Positions 21,900-34,695 are shown, numbered from the stretch's first letter. The stretch: DNA of 64,000 bases from Amblyomma americanum (GCF_052857255.1 NC_135505.1:61113149-61177148), one strand, 5' to 3'. Numbers and translations are program-made. Notes: generated from the letters alone by a model not told the origin.

Positions 21900-23082
21900 C
21901 CCATGGCATGGCTCCATATTACTGATCGCTGTTTTGGATGCTTTTAGGAGAAGACATTGTGGGCTATGTTAGCAACATGAACCCGGCTGCTCCCATATGT
22001 TGGTCACCTCCGCCGTAACGGTGGATCACATGACCTGGCAGCATAAGGCGCTATGGCCGCGCAGTTAGCGTTTACGCTCAGGTATACCTCCAGAGCAAGT
22101 TCTGATTCGGTGCACAAACAACGGTCTGCACGGTTTCGGTACAACGACAGACGCAGAGTCGCGCCGCACCGCCCAAGCGAACACTGTCCCCCTGGCGATG
22201 TTCACGAGCCTCAGACGCCGCTGGACGGCGTAACGGGGTGTCTTTTTTCCGCACTGAACATTCATCGCGATGGGCAACGGTAATTATCTCGATAAATTTC
22301 GAAAAATGGAGCACTTCTAGACTACTTCATTTCTTACCGAATTTACGCTTACATGAAATACATAGTGTGCATGAATATTTTCGAGGGTAAGGGGGGGGGG
22401 GTAAGGTTTAAGTGATTGCGTCAATTGATTAGACATTTTTCCTATGGACTCAAGACTCAGTGTGTGTATTAAAGTGCAAAGCAAGCGCATAAGTGTTACA
22501 ATGGAATGAATTTGGACACTTTGCCTCCAAGCTGATATGATATTTGTAACATGATTGTGCCATGATCAGTGCACAGTCTAACACTAAGGTATTTATCCAA
22601 CTGAATGCAGTCTAAGGAGACACTATAGATCTTATAAATGAGCATGAATAAGTGGGTGTCGGTGGCGACGAAATGAAACAACTGTATACTTTTTATAACG
22701 ATTATTGGCCAAAGATCTCGGCATTATTGCGCGGGTTAATTTCGTCTTGAAAGGGGGCTCTGTTGGACACCTATAAGAGGGCTGTTGTAAGTTCAGCGTT
22801 ATCATGTCCTCTACTCTCGTGTCGCTGCCTTATCGCTTTTTTTTTTCCATTGAGCAAGGCCGCTAGAAATTCCACAGTTCTGGCTAATATATTGCGACGT
22901 TAATTCAAGTGGGCAGGTTTCAAGGACAGATTTTTCAATACGTTTGCGCGATTCGTGCTTAATTTTACCCCGTTAAAGCGGCGGCGAGAATGATAAAAAA
23001 GCAACAGAAGCAAGTTTAGTAATCCTTAATAACCAGCAGTTCATTACTTTCCCACCGGCAGGCTTTATGTTTTCAGTTATCA
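21900..23082. other. No gene recognised
   Basis: A G-run lies near 22390-22400. No gene or recognised repeat is seen. Confidence 0.4.
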
Positions 23083-24842
23083 TCATCATCATTTATTTAC
23101 CCTTAAAGGCCCCAATGGGTCATTACAAAAGGGGTGGGGGGACAAATGGTAAAAAACTGGTCACAAAGGCAGTACACAAATATAAATGGCAAGCACAAAT
23201 AAACACAGTAAACGCGTTGAAATTAACAAGGCAATAAATAGCTAAATAAAAAGGCTTTCTACAGGAATTGAGGAGAGAAATAAGCAATCAATAAGTGTAA
23301 TTTTTACTGAGTTGGTTTCATTGACAATACCGTCAGGAAGCACATTGCACTCGGAAATAACAGTTGGCAGAAAAAAATTATTGAAAGCGTTATTGGTACC
23401 ATGAATACGCTGAACACTGTTGCACTTAAACAAACGTCGGGAGGATCTCAAGGGGGGCAGAATAAGGCTATCACGTAATTGCGGGAAATTATGATGAAGT
23501 TTGTGAAATAGGCAAAGCCTTGCTATCTTACGTCGTGATGACAGAGGAGTTAGACCAATGGAAGATGTTATATTAGTAACGCTCAGCCGAGAATCATATT
23601 TGGATGTTATGAAACGAGCAGCTCGGTTTTGGACTGCTTCTAACGCCTGGGTTAGGTATTCTTGATGGCAGTTCCAAATAGTCGATGCATATTCAAGTTT
23701 GGTACGGATGAATGTTTCGTATGCGATTAGTCTAACCGTGGGCGGAGAAAATGTGGGAGATCGTCGGATGAGACCTAATGATTTGGAAACGCGTGCAGCA
23801 AGCGACTTGATGTGCTTTGACCAGTTCAGATTTTTTGTTATTCCGACGCCAAGATACCTGTAAGATTCAACCTGAGATAGCACGGTCGTGTTTAGCGAAT
23901 ATGAGTAGAGCAAGTTAGATAGTTTCCGGGACACGTGCATAAACTTACATTTAGTCACATTCAACTTCATGAGCCAGGTAAAGCGCCAGTTTTGGATTAA
24001 GTTTAAGTCGTTTGCAGCAGACTGATCACTATTAGTGCAAATACGACGGTAGAGAACACAATCATCTGCGAACAGATGAATGGACGACGAAATTCCAGCA
24101 GGAAGTCATTAATAAAGGTTAAAAACAGAAGCGGGCCAAAAACTGATTCCTGAGGGACTCCAGAGGTAACATTTGTAGCGGCGGAATGATGACTATCAAT
24201 GACGTTGTATTGCGAACGATTAGTTAAAAAACAGTGAATCCATGATAATACTAGTAGGTCCAGAGACAGGCAGGAATGTTTGGTCATGAGGCGCTGGTGG
24301 GGAACGCGGTGAAAAGCCTTAGAAAAATTGAGGTAAATTATGTCTGTTTGAAAGGATGAGTCTAGGTTTGAGTGGAGGTCAGTCGTGAATTCGAAAAGCT
24401 GAGTTTCACGTGAACAACCAGAGCGAAATCCGTGTTGTTTAGAGAAGAAAAATGAAATATTATCTAGGTGCGTTGCAATGTGAGAGTAAATTATATGTTC
24501 GATGAGCTTGCATGCAATGCACGTTAGCGAGATAGGTCGATAATTGGACGAATCGGAGCGGTTCCCTGCCTCAAAGGTGGGTACAACTCTGCTTAACTTC
24601 TATTCGGATGAGATTTTGCCAGAGGAGATATACTGCGGGAAAAATATTTGTAGGACACGGCTGGACATTATTTTACTACTTTTAAGAATTTTCGCAGATA
24701 TGTTGTCGGGCCCAGGGGCACCAGATACCTTCAAGTTATTTATTAATTGAAATATTTCATCAACGGCGATACCAGTGGCGGCATTTGAGGGAAATTTAAG
24801 CTGGGCGCTATAGGAATATATGTAACTGGTTCTTGTGTGCAA
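23083..24842 (-). pseudogene. CR1-like LINE: reverse transcriptase and 3' end
   Basis: On the minus strand the RT begins around NLKVSGAPGPDNISAKIL (24700s) and continues through TSGVPQESVFGPLLFL. After a shift the catalytic box HLFADDCVLYRR appears (about 24060-24095). The thumb region follows, with VTKCKFMHVSRKLS, YRYLGVGITKNLNW, RTKLEYASTIWNCHQ and VQNRAARFI, and a terminal FNNFFLPTVISECNVLPDGI. The RT copies the element's RNA at the target nick. The 3' end is the (TGATGA)n-type tail at 23083-23096. At least one frameshift, just before the FADD box, inactivates it. It is continuous with the endonuclease and ORF1 upstream (higher coordinates). Confidence 0.85.
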
Positions 24843-26290
24843 ACATCGACAAATACTCGTTCACTACGTCTGAACGGAGCTCCTTTAGAACGTGAGAGCC
24901 GTCGTGATCTAACAAAGTGATATTATGCGACCCGCTACGGTTAGGAGTTAACAAAGACCAAAATTTTTTTGGGTTAATTCGGAGGATGTCGAGTAGGTCC
25001 TTGTCGTAAAAATTATGTTTGGTGCTCCTAAGCAACCTGGTATATTTATGGAGACAGTTAAAGTACTTTTCTCATTTAAGAACTGAGTTCGAGGCCTTAG
25101 CTGCCCTGAAGAACCCTTTTTTCTTGTTACATAATTTTCTTAATGAATTTGTAAACCATGGTTTGCCGGCATCACCACGAATGCAGACGTGGGGTGCATA
25201 TGAATCAGTTAGAGAGATAATTGTGTAATAAGGAGCGTCTTGCAAAGCACTGCGTCGCGAACAACCAGCGGTACAGTCCAGGCACAGGCCAGGGGCAGCG
25301 TTCAGTCCAGAGCATGCTCGAGGGACCGAGCGTTCGGCGCTTCTCGTCGTCTTCATCGTTAAGCGCCAGCCTCTGAAGATTCCAAAGCCGAAGGCCAGTC
25401 TTACAATTGCTTCTTTATACGAACGCCAGTTTTCATCAACAGACCTATTAGGAGCGGGCTCTGCTAAGTGGAGAAGAAATTCAGCCTGAGTTCAACATTG
25501 ATTTTGGAAAAATCGGCTTTGCTGTACTCACGAATGTATTTCACTGAACGTTGTCGTGGAGGCTTTGGAATCTATAGGTTGAACAGCACTATGTTATGAT
25601 CGCTAAGACCATCGCAGGGTGACAATGACTGGATTGAAGCTGGATTTGAGACAAGAGCAAGATCTAGGGTGTTACTACCACGAGTTGGAAAACTGTTTGA
25701 GAAAGGTTAAACGAGAGAATAAGATCAAAAAATCTTCGATTGGAGTGAATCCGCACTTAGATTCTCCCAGTCGATGTCTGGAAAGTTAAAATCACCGTAG
25801 ACTCTAAAGTTGTCAGAGAGAAACTGGTTTTTCATGTGAAATAGAATGGTGACTAAGTCTTCATTGAAAGAGTGATCAGAATCAGGAGCTCGGTAGTAGG
25901 CAATAATATTAGTGAGATGAGCAAGTGACATGTTCACACAAAGTATTTCGCTATTGCTACTGATTTCAACAGCCGAAGCAACGAGGGTACGCTTAACGAG
26001 GACCACCACGCCTCCTCCCCTGCGCCCAGGTCTATCACGCCGGAAAAAATCGAAAGACTGCTTATCTTGCAATAAATCCTTATTTTGTATATCAAGCACG
26101 AGCCATGTTTCGGTAAAGATCGTGATATCGGTGCTATTGCCATTCAATATAGCTTCAACGGCGTTTTTCTTTGACAAGTAGCTTCGTATATTGGTTAGTA
26201 AAACTGATACTGATTTGTCTCTTGGGGCAGCGGTGGCACGCATAGAGGTTTGCAAAGGTTGGCGAATCAACAGCTTCTGTGACTGTAGTG
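24843..26290 (-). pseudogene. CR1-like LINE: APE endonuclease and linker
   Basis: The frame at 26270-25725 gives the N-terminal half of an apurinic-type endonuclease: VLLTNIRSYLSKKN, FTETWL, RRDRPGRRGGGVVVLVK and VYGDFNFPDIDW. This nuclease nicks the target for priming. A linker at 25356-24808 contains KPWFTNSLRKLCNKKKGFFR and ILRINPKKFWSLLTP, as expected between endonuclease and RT in CR1/Jockey elements. Between 25390 and 25720 the frame is broken. The element lies in predicted intron 3, antisense to the host gene. Confidence 0.8.
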
Positions 26291-26294
26291 TGTG

Positions 26295-27141
26295 CTATGA
26301 ACTTTTTTCGATCACGGAAACGGTTCCAGCATCGTACACAAACTGTTTTCTGTACATAATAAGCTTATCAAAACAGATTTTGAATGAGTTAGAACTGTGC
26401 TGACCATATGAAGAAAGTTTTTTCCTTGCCAAGCGTATACTTCCAGAGTAGTCTTCTCGTGGTGCGAACGACGTGTCTTTAAGCATCGTTAAGCATCGAG
26501 CTGATGGAAAGGATTCGCGCTTTGTCTTTAAACCTCGTGAACTTGACAATGATGGGGCGGTTCTTCCCTGACTGGAAGCGACCAAGTCTGTGAGCGCGCT
26601 CAATATCTTGGCTTTCCATTTTGATATGAAGCTCCAGAGAGCATAATGAAATGATGCGCGATTCTGATTGTGACCACGTTTAATCTTGTTCATCTTAGAT
26701 TCCGAAAAACAGCAAATTAGACCGTCGGAGACGATTCTCGGCATCGTCACATTTGTCCGAAAGTAGTTTAATATCTGAGGAAAGTTTAGGCGTATCCGAA
26801 TTGGCTACAGAACCTGGGCTGCATAAGTGACTTGTTTCGGCGCGTTTTTCTAGCGCATGAGCTCGAGAAGAAAGGCTGGAAATCGAATCCTAAACTTTCT
26901 ACTGAGCGGCGCGAACCAGCGCTAGTTCACTTAACACAGTATTTTGGGAAAGTTCAATGCGGGATATGGTTATGACAATCAATTCGAGGGACGGTTGTGA
27001 GTTACAATCCACTGTGGGTCCGGGGTTCAGTTCTACGCCTCCAGCCAACACTAAGAGAAGGCAAGTGACATAGGCGTTGATACACTGGTAACATGATATG
27101 CACAGTATTCTTCGAAAGCAATGCGTAGGGTCGATGGGCAT
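26295..27141 (-). pseudogene. CR1-like LINE ORF1 with 2A-like peptide
   Basis: The minus-strand frame 27141-26899 starts MPIDPTHCFRRI, then a hydrophobic run and LAGGVELNPGPT. ExNPGP preceded by a small hydrophobic stretch is the 2A-like ribosome-skipping signature known from several non-LTR retrotransposons. Here the usual Asp at the start of DxExNPGP is Gly. A short coiled coil (ELSQNTVLSELALVRAAQ) follows. A second frame, 26750-26295, resembles the C-terminal part of L1/CR1 ORF1 RNA-binding proteins: REDYSGSIRLARKKLSSYG then KICFDKLIMYRKQFVYD. A break lies between the two frames at about 26750-26890. Confidence 0.7.
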
Positions 27142-27545
27142 GACATCACTAGCAAAAATGCATTATCAGAGCGGATGCAAATTGAATCAGATAAGTAACC
27201 AACCTGCATGAAAAATGGCATTCTCGTGACCTGCATCGCTCGGTGGCGCCCCCCAAATGAATCCAGTAAGAGGGCAGTGTTTGTAGTCTATTCAGAGTTG
27301 CCACGCTGAGCGTAGCACTTGGTTGCCAGATGTGGAAACGGTCCGGGTTTGAAGGCGGCGGGCGAGGCGCGGTGTTGCTTTCGTTGGGCGTGTTGGCGGT
27401 ATCCCGCCAAATGCCAGAATAGTGGTCCAGGCTTCAACGGCTGCCTTGATAGCACAACGGCGCTGACGTGGCGATCCATATCAGTGCGGCCTGCATGAAA
27501 AAGGGCATTCTCGTGACCTGTATCGTTGCGGTGGCGTGCCCCGTG
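27142..27545 (-). repeat. Probable 5' region of the CR1-like LINE with a duplicated block
   Basis: GC-rich sequence upstream of ORF1. A block of about 50 bp starting CCTGCATGAAAAA occurs at about 27203-27252 and again at 27490-27541, 287 bp apart, with few differences. The arrangement could be two 5' UTR monomers or a partial second copy. Confidence 0.5.
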
Positions 27546-28054
27546 CCCACCGTGCTGGTGGGTATAATGCTTGCAGTGGCATATAATCCGCGATGTCAGT
27601 TATTAATGCAAAAGAATTATGTGTCAGATTAGCCCAAAAACTGGCATCCGTCGCAGTGCATGGCACGAACCTCCAGTGACGTCACCACGCTCTCGCATGA
27701 TGCTAGACCATAAGATAGGGAGCCTACTGAAAAAAAGAGAGATAATGTTTCTTCCGATGACACGGGGATTGTACCGAAGTAACCTTCACACTGTGAGGCG
27801 AACACACAACCCGCAGGCCACAAAACCGTGCCACTTCACAGCGAATGAAGGTGAACCGAGTGTATGCGTTTCCTTACAACTGTATGCTAACGAGTAGGTT
27901 TGTCATCAGAAAGGAAGACTTCTTTAATCGACCTCGCAACAGAGCTCACGATGACACAGTGCTTTCGCATTCAAAGCACGTGAGCCGTATTAACTGCCCT
28001 CCGTGACTTTTGATGGTGTGTAAATGTCCTTATCGAATTTGTTTTAAAAAATTG
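27546..28054. other. No gene recognised
   Basis: Short frames only; no recognised repeat. Confidence 0.4.
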
Positions 28055-28255
28055 GTGGTGGTTTAGCTCTGGTTAAACCTGGAGTGACGCGATAGCTACA
28101 GCTGGCTGAGCGAAACTTGGTCACGTGCCCAACCATCAGACGAACCACGTGACCAGCCATGGCGCCGCACCACGTGACCAACCACGTGACAGCGTGGCGG
28201 CGCAGCCACAGGGTGGTGGTGCCGCAACGCTGAAGGCTCGAAATGCTACCGTAAT
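28055..28255 (+). repeat. Dispersed repeat with four CACGTG E-boxes
   Basis: It starts GGTGGTTTAGCTCTGGTTAAACC. A related start, GGTGGCTTAGCTTTCGTTAAACC, occurs at 63005. Within 28121-28190 four CACGTG hexamers lie in TCACGTG or CCACGTGA contexts. Confidence 0.55.
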
Positions 28256-29582
28256 ATAGATAGCTATCACTACAAAGAGACGAAGTCTTCAGCTTATGCT
28301 TGTTAATTGGTGCTCGTTGGCTGCATCCCTTATCACATTTGTTAATGCGATAATGCATATTTACTACGTTTATTTAATGGCCAAAATTAGGTAGGGCATG
28401 GCAGAAGGGAGCCTTTAGGCACAAGAAAAGCAATCAATATGCATCCTCTGCTGCGTGATAGTGATTTCAGGACCATTGGTTGGAAATTGGCTTCGTGTAC
28501 TTTTGCGGCTATACTGGGTCAGACCTTCTGACAGCTAGGCCGTAGTTTATTTTCCGAAAAACTAAAGCTCAACAATATAACTTTACCTTTTATTAACACC
28601 TTACAATTATTTCAAACTGATGTTTGAGATAATTGTTTGAGAAAGGAAGCTTGCGACTCACAGTTTATAGCTCGTTTGGTTAATATTATCGTAGGGGCTC
28701 AATGTCTTACGGGCAATTAGGAGTGTGTCAGATGGAAAATGAAAAACTGCCACAAAAAAGCTACAATAAAAAAGTCGCAGTTTGTACGGTTTCCGTATGA
28801 CATGAGAAAACGTCACGGGGAAACTGTACAGAAAGAATGTGGAAAACCGCACGCAAAAAATATAGACAGCGTACTAAAACGCTACCAGAACCGTGCGGAA
28901 GACATGGAGAGCACAGTGATTTCTATATTACTGCTTTCTCAGTACTACGGTCATTTCTCTAAGCCACGGGACGTGTGTTATTCGAAGCCTCCACCCACCT
29001 CCAAAAGCTTCAACCCATCGCTCAGTAACTTCGTGGAATGCAATGGGAAGACGAACCACATTCGCAGTACTGCGACCATTAGTCTTGCTCTGGGGCGTTC
29101 GGCGTTAGTAATAGCCCTGAGTGAAGCCAATGCGGTCAGCGCCCCTATCGCATGGCAGAGAAACTAGCGTTCTTGACGTTACAGGAAACTCCCCGCTGAC
29201 GCATGCGCGTCGCGAGGAGAGCGTGTGAGCACGGCGCACTGCTCGCCTACAGGCGCTCCCCAACGTGCTGGCCGCTCAGTTCTCCTGCTTTATAAGCGCG
29301 CGGACTTCTTTCTCTTCCGTCCCCCCCCCCCCCCCCCCCCCCCAAGCGAATGTGCAAAACGTAGCGGCAGCCTGGCGATCTAGTCGAGCGGAGCAACCGT
29401 CTTCGGCGCCAGAGGACGAGAGAAGCACGACTTCGACATTTGCAAACGCAGATTTAGCATATCTCATTGAATCATCATGTAGATTTTCAGTGCGCTAGCA
29501 CTTATAGTGCTCGTCTACAGCATTTATCTGTTGTGTGTTAGACTGTTTGTCTCTCTTTTTGTCTGAAGACGGTTTTGTGGGA
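28256..29582. other. No gene recognised; poly(C) run
   Basis: A 142-codon frame at 28739-29167 has no recognisable domain. A run of 23 C lies at 29321-29343. CpG density rises at 29150-29420. Confidence 0.4.
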
Positions 29583-29895
29583 GGCTTCTCAGCTGCCCAC
29601 CGGGTGGTGGGCAACCTGCCCAGGTATATATGCCCACCATTCTGTTGGCAGGTGAGCACCTGCCCACTGTATCAGGCGGGTGCTCAGTTAATCGTCAGAG
29701 GCTGTTCCACAAGAGCAACCTGGATCGCAACCCAAGTCCCACCGACGGCAGCACCTGCCATAGAAGGGCAGTGACGCATCGCTTGACTGCTGCACCACTG
29801 CACCAGGAGTGGTAGGAAGATTCGCAGGGATCTACGAATGTAGAGAATGACCAATTCCGCATATATGGACACTAACGCATTATCGGTATCCGAAC
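29583..29895. repeat. Dispersed repeat family 1, copy E
   Basis: Shared blocks include GCCCACCGGGTGGTGGGCAA, AGAGCAACCTGG, GCACCTGCCATAGAAGGGCA, CGCATCGCTTGACTGCTGCA, GGGATCTACGAATGTAGAGA and CCGCATATATGGACA. The 3' end is lost. A tRNA-like minus-strand patch (CCGGATTTGAACACCGG) follows at about 29910-29960. Confidence 0.7.
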
Positions 29896-30214
29896 AACTG
29901 CCATCCAGGAACACCGGATTTGAACACCGGAACCGCCGTGAAAACCGATCTGCTAGCGCACTGAGTTCGCATTCGGCTGAACTACGCAAATTGACCATCA
30001 TTTTTATTGGTATAAATGAACTCTGTATCCCCGTCAATCCACCTGTCCCGCTCATATGGGACGGTTCAGAAAGGAAGGCGCACTAACTGTCTCGCTTCCG
30101 GTGTGTTTGGGGAAGAGATGGGACGAAAGCAGTGACAAGGGGAAACAAAGGAGTGCGCGCCCAGGGCCTATGGGGAATGCACGGTTGGTTCTGACTTACT
30201 CAAACCCGACGCAG

Positions 30215-30345
30215 ATGAAGCGCGCCGCCCAGCGGGCCAACCTGGAGGACAAGAAGGCGGGCAGCAGCGGCCAGCCGTCTCTGCTGACCGCGTCCGACGG
30301 TTCTGCGCCCAAGAAAACGCCCGCCAAGACGCCCGAGGCCCACAA
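30215..30345 (+). CDS. Exon 4 of the predicted membrane-protein gene
   Basis: The acceptor GACGCAG ends at 30214 and the donor GTGAGC starts at 30346. The exon begins in phase 0 with ATG AAG CGC and encodes 43 residues, from MKRAAQRANLEDKKAGSSGQ to KKTPAKTPEAH. The last two bases (AA) leave phase 2, completed as Lys by the first G of exon 5. Composition is Lys/Ala/Pro/Ser-rich with a short helix-forming start. Its end (PEAH plus AA before GTGAG) mirrors that of exon 1 (GDEH plus AA before GTAAG), suggesting exon duplication. A frame-preserving internal Met could also act as an alternative start. Confidence 0.55.
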
Positions 30346-30349
30346 GTGA

Positions 30350-32076
<1,727 letters not shown>

Positions 32077-32633
32077 CCTGCCGGCGATGGGTCATTAGTA
32101 TGCAGCGTCCGATACTTCACACGCATTAAACGATTCCTGCCACCTGCGCAGATTTCTGTTGACAACAAACACGCCTGCAAACGAAAGCGTCACTCGAAAG
32201 AACGTTGCGAAAAAAGCAAGACGCTTCCCTGTCTTTAAGCAACCACAGCGCCATTTCAGTCATTGCTAAAACTGCCCATTTGATGAACTCAATCGGCGCA
32301 TGATCGGGCGTCTTATGGGCCCCTCCGTACCCGCGAGGAGACAGGCGCGACTGGCTCCAGCAGCACGTCAACACGGCTACGGTAGTCAAATAGCCGCAGC
32401 GGCGTCGTGCCCGATCAACGCTTCAGCATTCCGCCGCTAGGGGAGGAGCGTGGCGCTGTCGTCGCGTGACCAAACATTAAGGTTGGGTGGGTTCCTTACA
32501 TCTGCGTGACCTCCGGGCTGGCCTGCAGCTAGCGCTGCTTCCCAACGACATGGCGTGGTGATCGGCACAGCGCACAAAATGCTAAGCGTCACCGCCGGTA
32601 ACCCCGGGAATCTTCCCCATTGTTCGAAAACAT

Positions 32634-32962
32634 ACCAACAATTCTGGACCAAAGCACTTTTCAATAAGAATGAGTTCATGAACGCAATTTTTTCGTATAT
32701 TGTACGAATCCACTTTAACAATCGATATGTCCGCAGATCTCCCGTCGACAGGTTTACATTTTTTTTTGTTATCGTCAAAAACGTTCCCTATTGGTTTTCA
32801 TGGCAGTTTTTTAACTGAACGATGTGAGCGAAGGAAAATCTTTGAAAGATTTTACCCGTACTGCCCGTCGGGAGAATGGACCATTGCATCCAAGATATCG
32901 ATAACAGTCCCTATTGGGACTGTTTTTTTTCTACATTTTTTTCTACAATAATGCTGGACAAG
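32634..32962 (+). repeat. Dispersed repeat family 2, copy 1
   Basis: It matches the minus strand of 56540-56890 along its length: CAATTCTGGACC, GCAATTTTTTCGTATATTG, AACAATCGATATGTCCGCAG, ATCTCCCGTCGACAGG, CCCTATTGGTTTTCATGG and AATGCTGGACA. A shorter third copy is at 18925-19050. No coding function is inferred. Confidence 0.7.
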
Positions 32963-33189
32963 ATTCCAAGGTCCGTGCTACGCGCTTTCGCTCGCGATGC
33001 ACCGGTTGATCCCTTTAGCGCATGCCAAGCTGCATAAGATTTGTACGCGAAATTTCGCAGAGTTCCCTTCATGTTCGGCGTCACGTTGGTACCAAGGTTC
33101 CCTGTTGTTCCCGGCTAATGTTCGCCTGAGTTTTCTGAGTTGAAGCCTTACAAAAATGGATATAGAATTTCTGATGTCATTATGAAACA

Positions 33190-33505
33190 AACCTGGTGAT
33201 TCGTCAGAAATTAATCAAAAAAGCAAAGTCTGTTGTGTTTTTGCATCAGACAGGCATCATAAATTCCTGATGAGTGTTTGCATCAACTTTTTGCATCAGA
33301 ATGGCAACAAAGTTTCGTGATGAATTTTTGCATTAACTTTTTCACATCAGGCCACCATCGCAAACTCTTTATGAGATTTTGCATCAACATTTTAACATCA
33401 GATTAGCATCACAAATTCTTGATAAGATTTAGCATTAGCATAATTAGCGTCAGACGTACATCAAAATTTCGTGATTAATTTTAGCATTAACTTTATTGCA
33501 TTATT
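33190..33505 (+). repeat. Degenerate tandem repeat rich in GCATCA
   Basis: Five to six imperfect units of about 55-60 bp, each with TTTTGCATCAACTTTTT-like and CATCAGA..GGCATCA-like blocks. They alternate with AAATTCCTGATGAG-like segments. Confidence 0.55.
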
Positions 33506-33595
33506 CTGGCATCAGAGAGTTTTTGTGTTCGCTGTACTCACAGGAAAAAATTTCAGATGAACACTTAAGATGCACGAATACATCAAGAAGTCACC

Positions 33596-33598
<3 letters not shown>

Positions 33599-33683
<85 letters not shown>
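33599..33683. repeat. (AT)n microsatellite
   Basis: An AT array with a single C interruption near 33666. It borders the left arm of the inverted repeat. Confidence 0.95.
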
Positions 33684-33827
33684 CTTATGAATTGAGCGAA
33701 CAGTCACCGATACCAAGGTGCATAGGGGATTTTTTTTATGTGTTGTGTTGATCAGTGGGATATTATAGTACTTACATTAATAAATCGCTTAAAGAAAATA
33801 CTTATAAAGCAGCAGAAAAACAACCAT

Positions 33828-33903
33828 GCCGCCGGTGGGATCCGAATCCACGACCTCCGAATATCGCGTCCGGTGCTCTTACAAACTGAGCTACGGCGAC
33901 GGC
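33828..33903 (-). tRNA. tRNA-like cloverleaf, probable pseudogene (left arm)
   Basis: Mirror copy of the sequence at 34336-34408, with TAGCTCAGTTTGTAAGAGC as D arm and GATTCGGATCCC in the T arm. U33 is replaced by G in the anticodon loop, as in the other copy. Confidence 0.45.
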
Positions 33904-34335
33904 TGTCCAATCTCCTGCTCTTGTGGGTATTTATGTTCATTGGGTGTAAGCGAACCTTGAGAGTGTTCACCAGCCCACTGATCAATATCCCACTGATCAG
34001 CACAACATAAAAAAAAAACATTCCCCTATGCACCTTGGTATCGGTGACTGTTCGCTCCCTTCTTTAGTTTGTCAAACGGGCCCCTCATTTCCTTTAACTT
34101 ATCTGCTAATAGCTTAACTCTCGGTTCTGGCAGTCTTGATGCCATAGGTAGCTTAAGAGGGCTCTCGCAGTTTCCGCCCTCGCCGTTAGATGACGTTCCG
34201 CACGTCACTCTCGCGGTATTACAGGACGTGCTACGTCCGCCGCTATGGTCGAGGGTGGCGCTGGTGAACACTCTCAAGGTTCGCTTACACCCAATGAACA
34301 TAAATACCCACAAGAGCAGCAGATATTGGACAGCC

Positions 34336-34408
34336 GTCGCCGTAGCTCAGTTGGTAAGAGCACCGGACGCGATATTCGGAGGTCGTGGGTTTGGATCCCA
34401 CCGGCGGC
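34336..34408 (+). tRNA. tRNA-like cloverleaf, probable pseudogene (right arm)
   Basis: A 73-nt segment folds with acceptor GTCGCCG/CGGCGGC (one G-T pair), D arm GCTCAGTTGGTAAGAGC, anticodon stem CCGGA/TTCGG with loop CGCGATA, and T arm GTGGGTTTGGATCCCAC. The position normally occupied by U33 is G, so a working anticodon is doubtful. It lies within a repeated segment, so it is more likely a SINE head than a functional tRNA. Confidence 0.5.
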
Positions 34409-34596
34409 ATGGTTGTTTTTTCTGCTGCTTTATAAGAAATTTTCTTTAAGCGATATATTAATCTAAGTGATATAATATCCCACTGATCAGCACAACACAT
34501 AAAAAGAAACATTCCCCTATGCACCTTGGTATCGGTGACTGTTCGCTCCGTTCATAAGTTTGTCAAACGGGCTCCTCATTTCCTTTAACTTATCTG

Positions 34597-34600
<4 letters not shown>

Positions 34601-34694
<94 letters not shown>
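34601..34694. repeat. (AT)n microsatellite
   Basis: A pure TA dinucleotide array. It borders the right arm of the inverted repeat. Confidence 0.98.

Positions 34695-34695
<1 letters not shown>

Larger units (their letters stand above)
21700..30214 (+). other. Predicted intron 3
   Basis: It runs from GTGGGT at 21700 to ACCCGACGCAG ending at 30214. It contains the CR1-like LINE and dispersed repeat copy E. The acceptor has only a modest pyrimidine tract. Confidence 0.4.
33684..34560. repeat. Long inverted repeat with tRNA-like heads
   Basis: The left arm (33684-33973) and right arm (34261-34560) are near-identical in opposite orientation. The spacer (33974-34260) repeats, in direct orientation, about 120 bp of the right arm's end (AATATCCCACTGATCAGCAC ... 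GTTTGTCAAACGGG at 33983-34083 and 34477-34572). Each arm contains a tRNA-like region. Both outer ends meet (AT)n arrays. Confidence 0.85.

Noticed and set aside
22388..22402. G-quadruplex or regulatory G-run
   Set aside because: A single G-run without further G tracts is not enough to support a structure.
28739..29167. 142-codon plus-strand open frame
   Set aside because: No domain, splice context or coding bias was recognised, and a frame of this length is possible by chance.
34336..34408. Functional tRNA gene
   Set aside because: The cloverleaf pairs well, but U33 is replaced and the sequence is part of a duplicated repeat, so it is listed only as a probable pseudogene.
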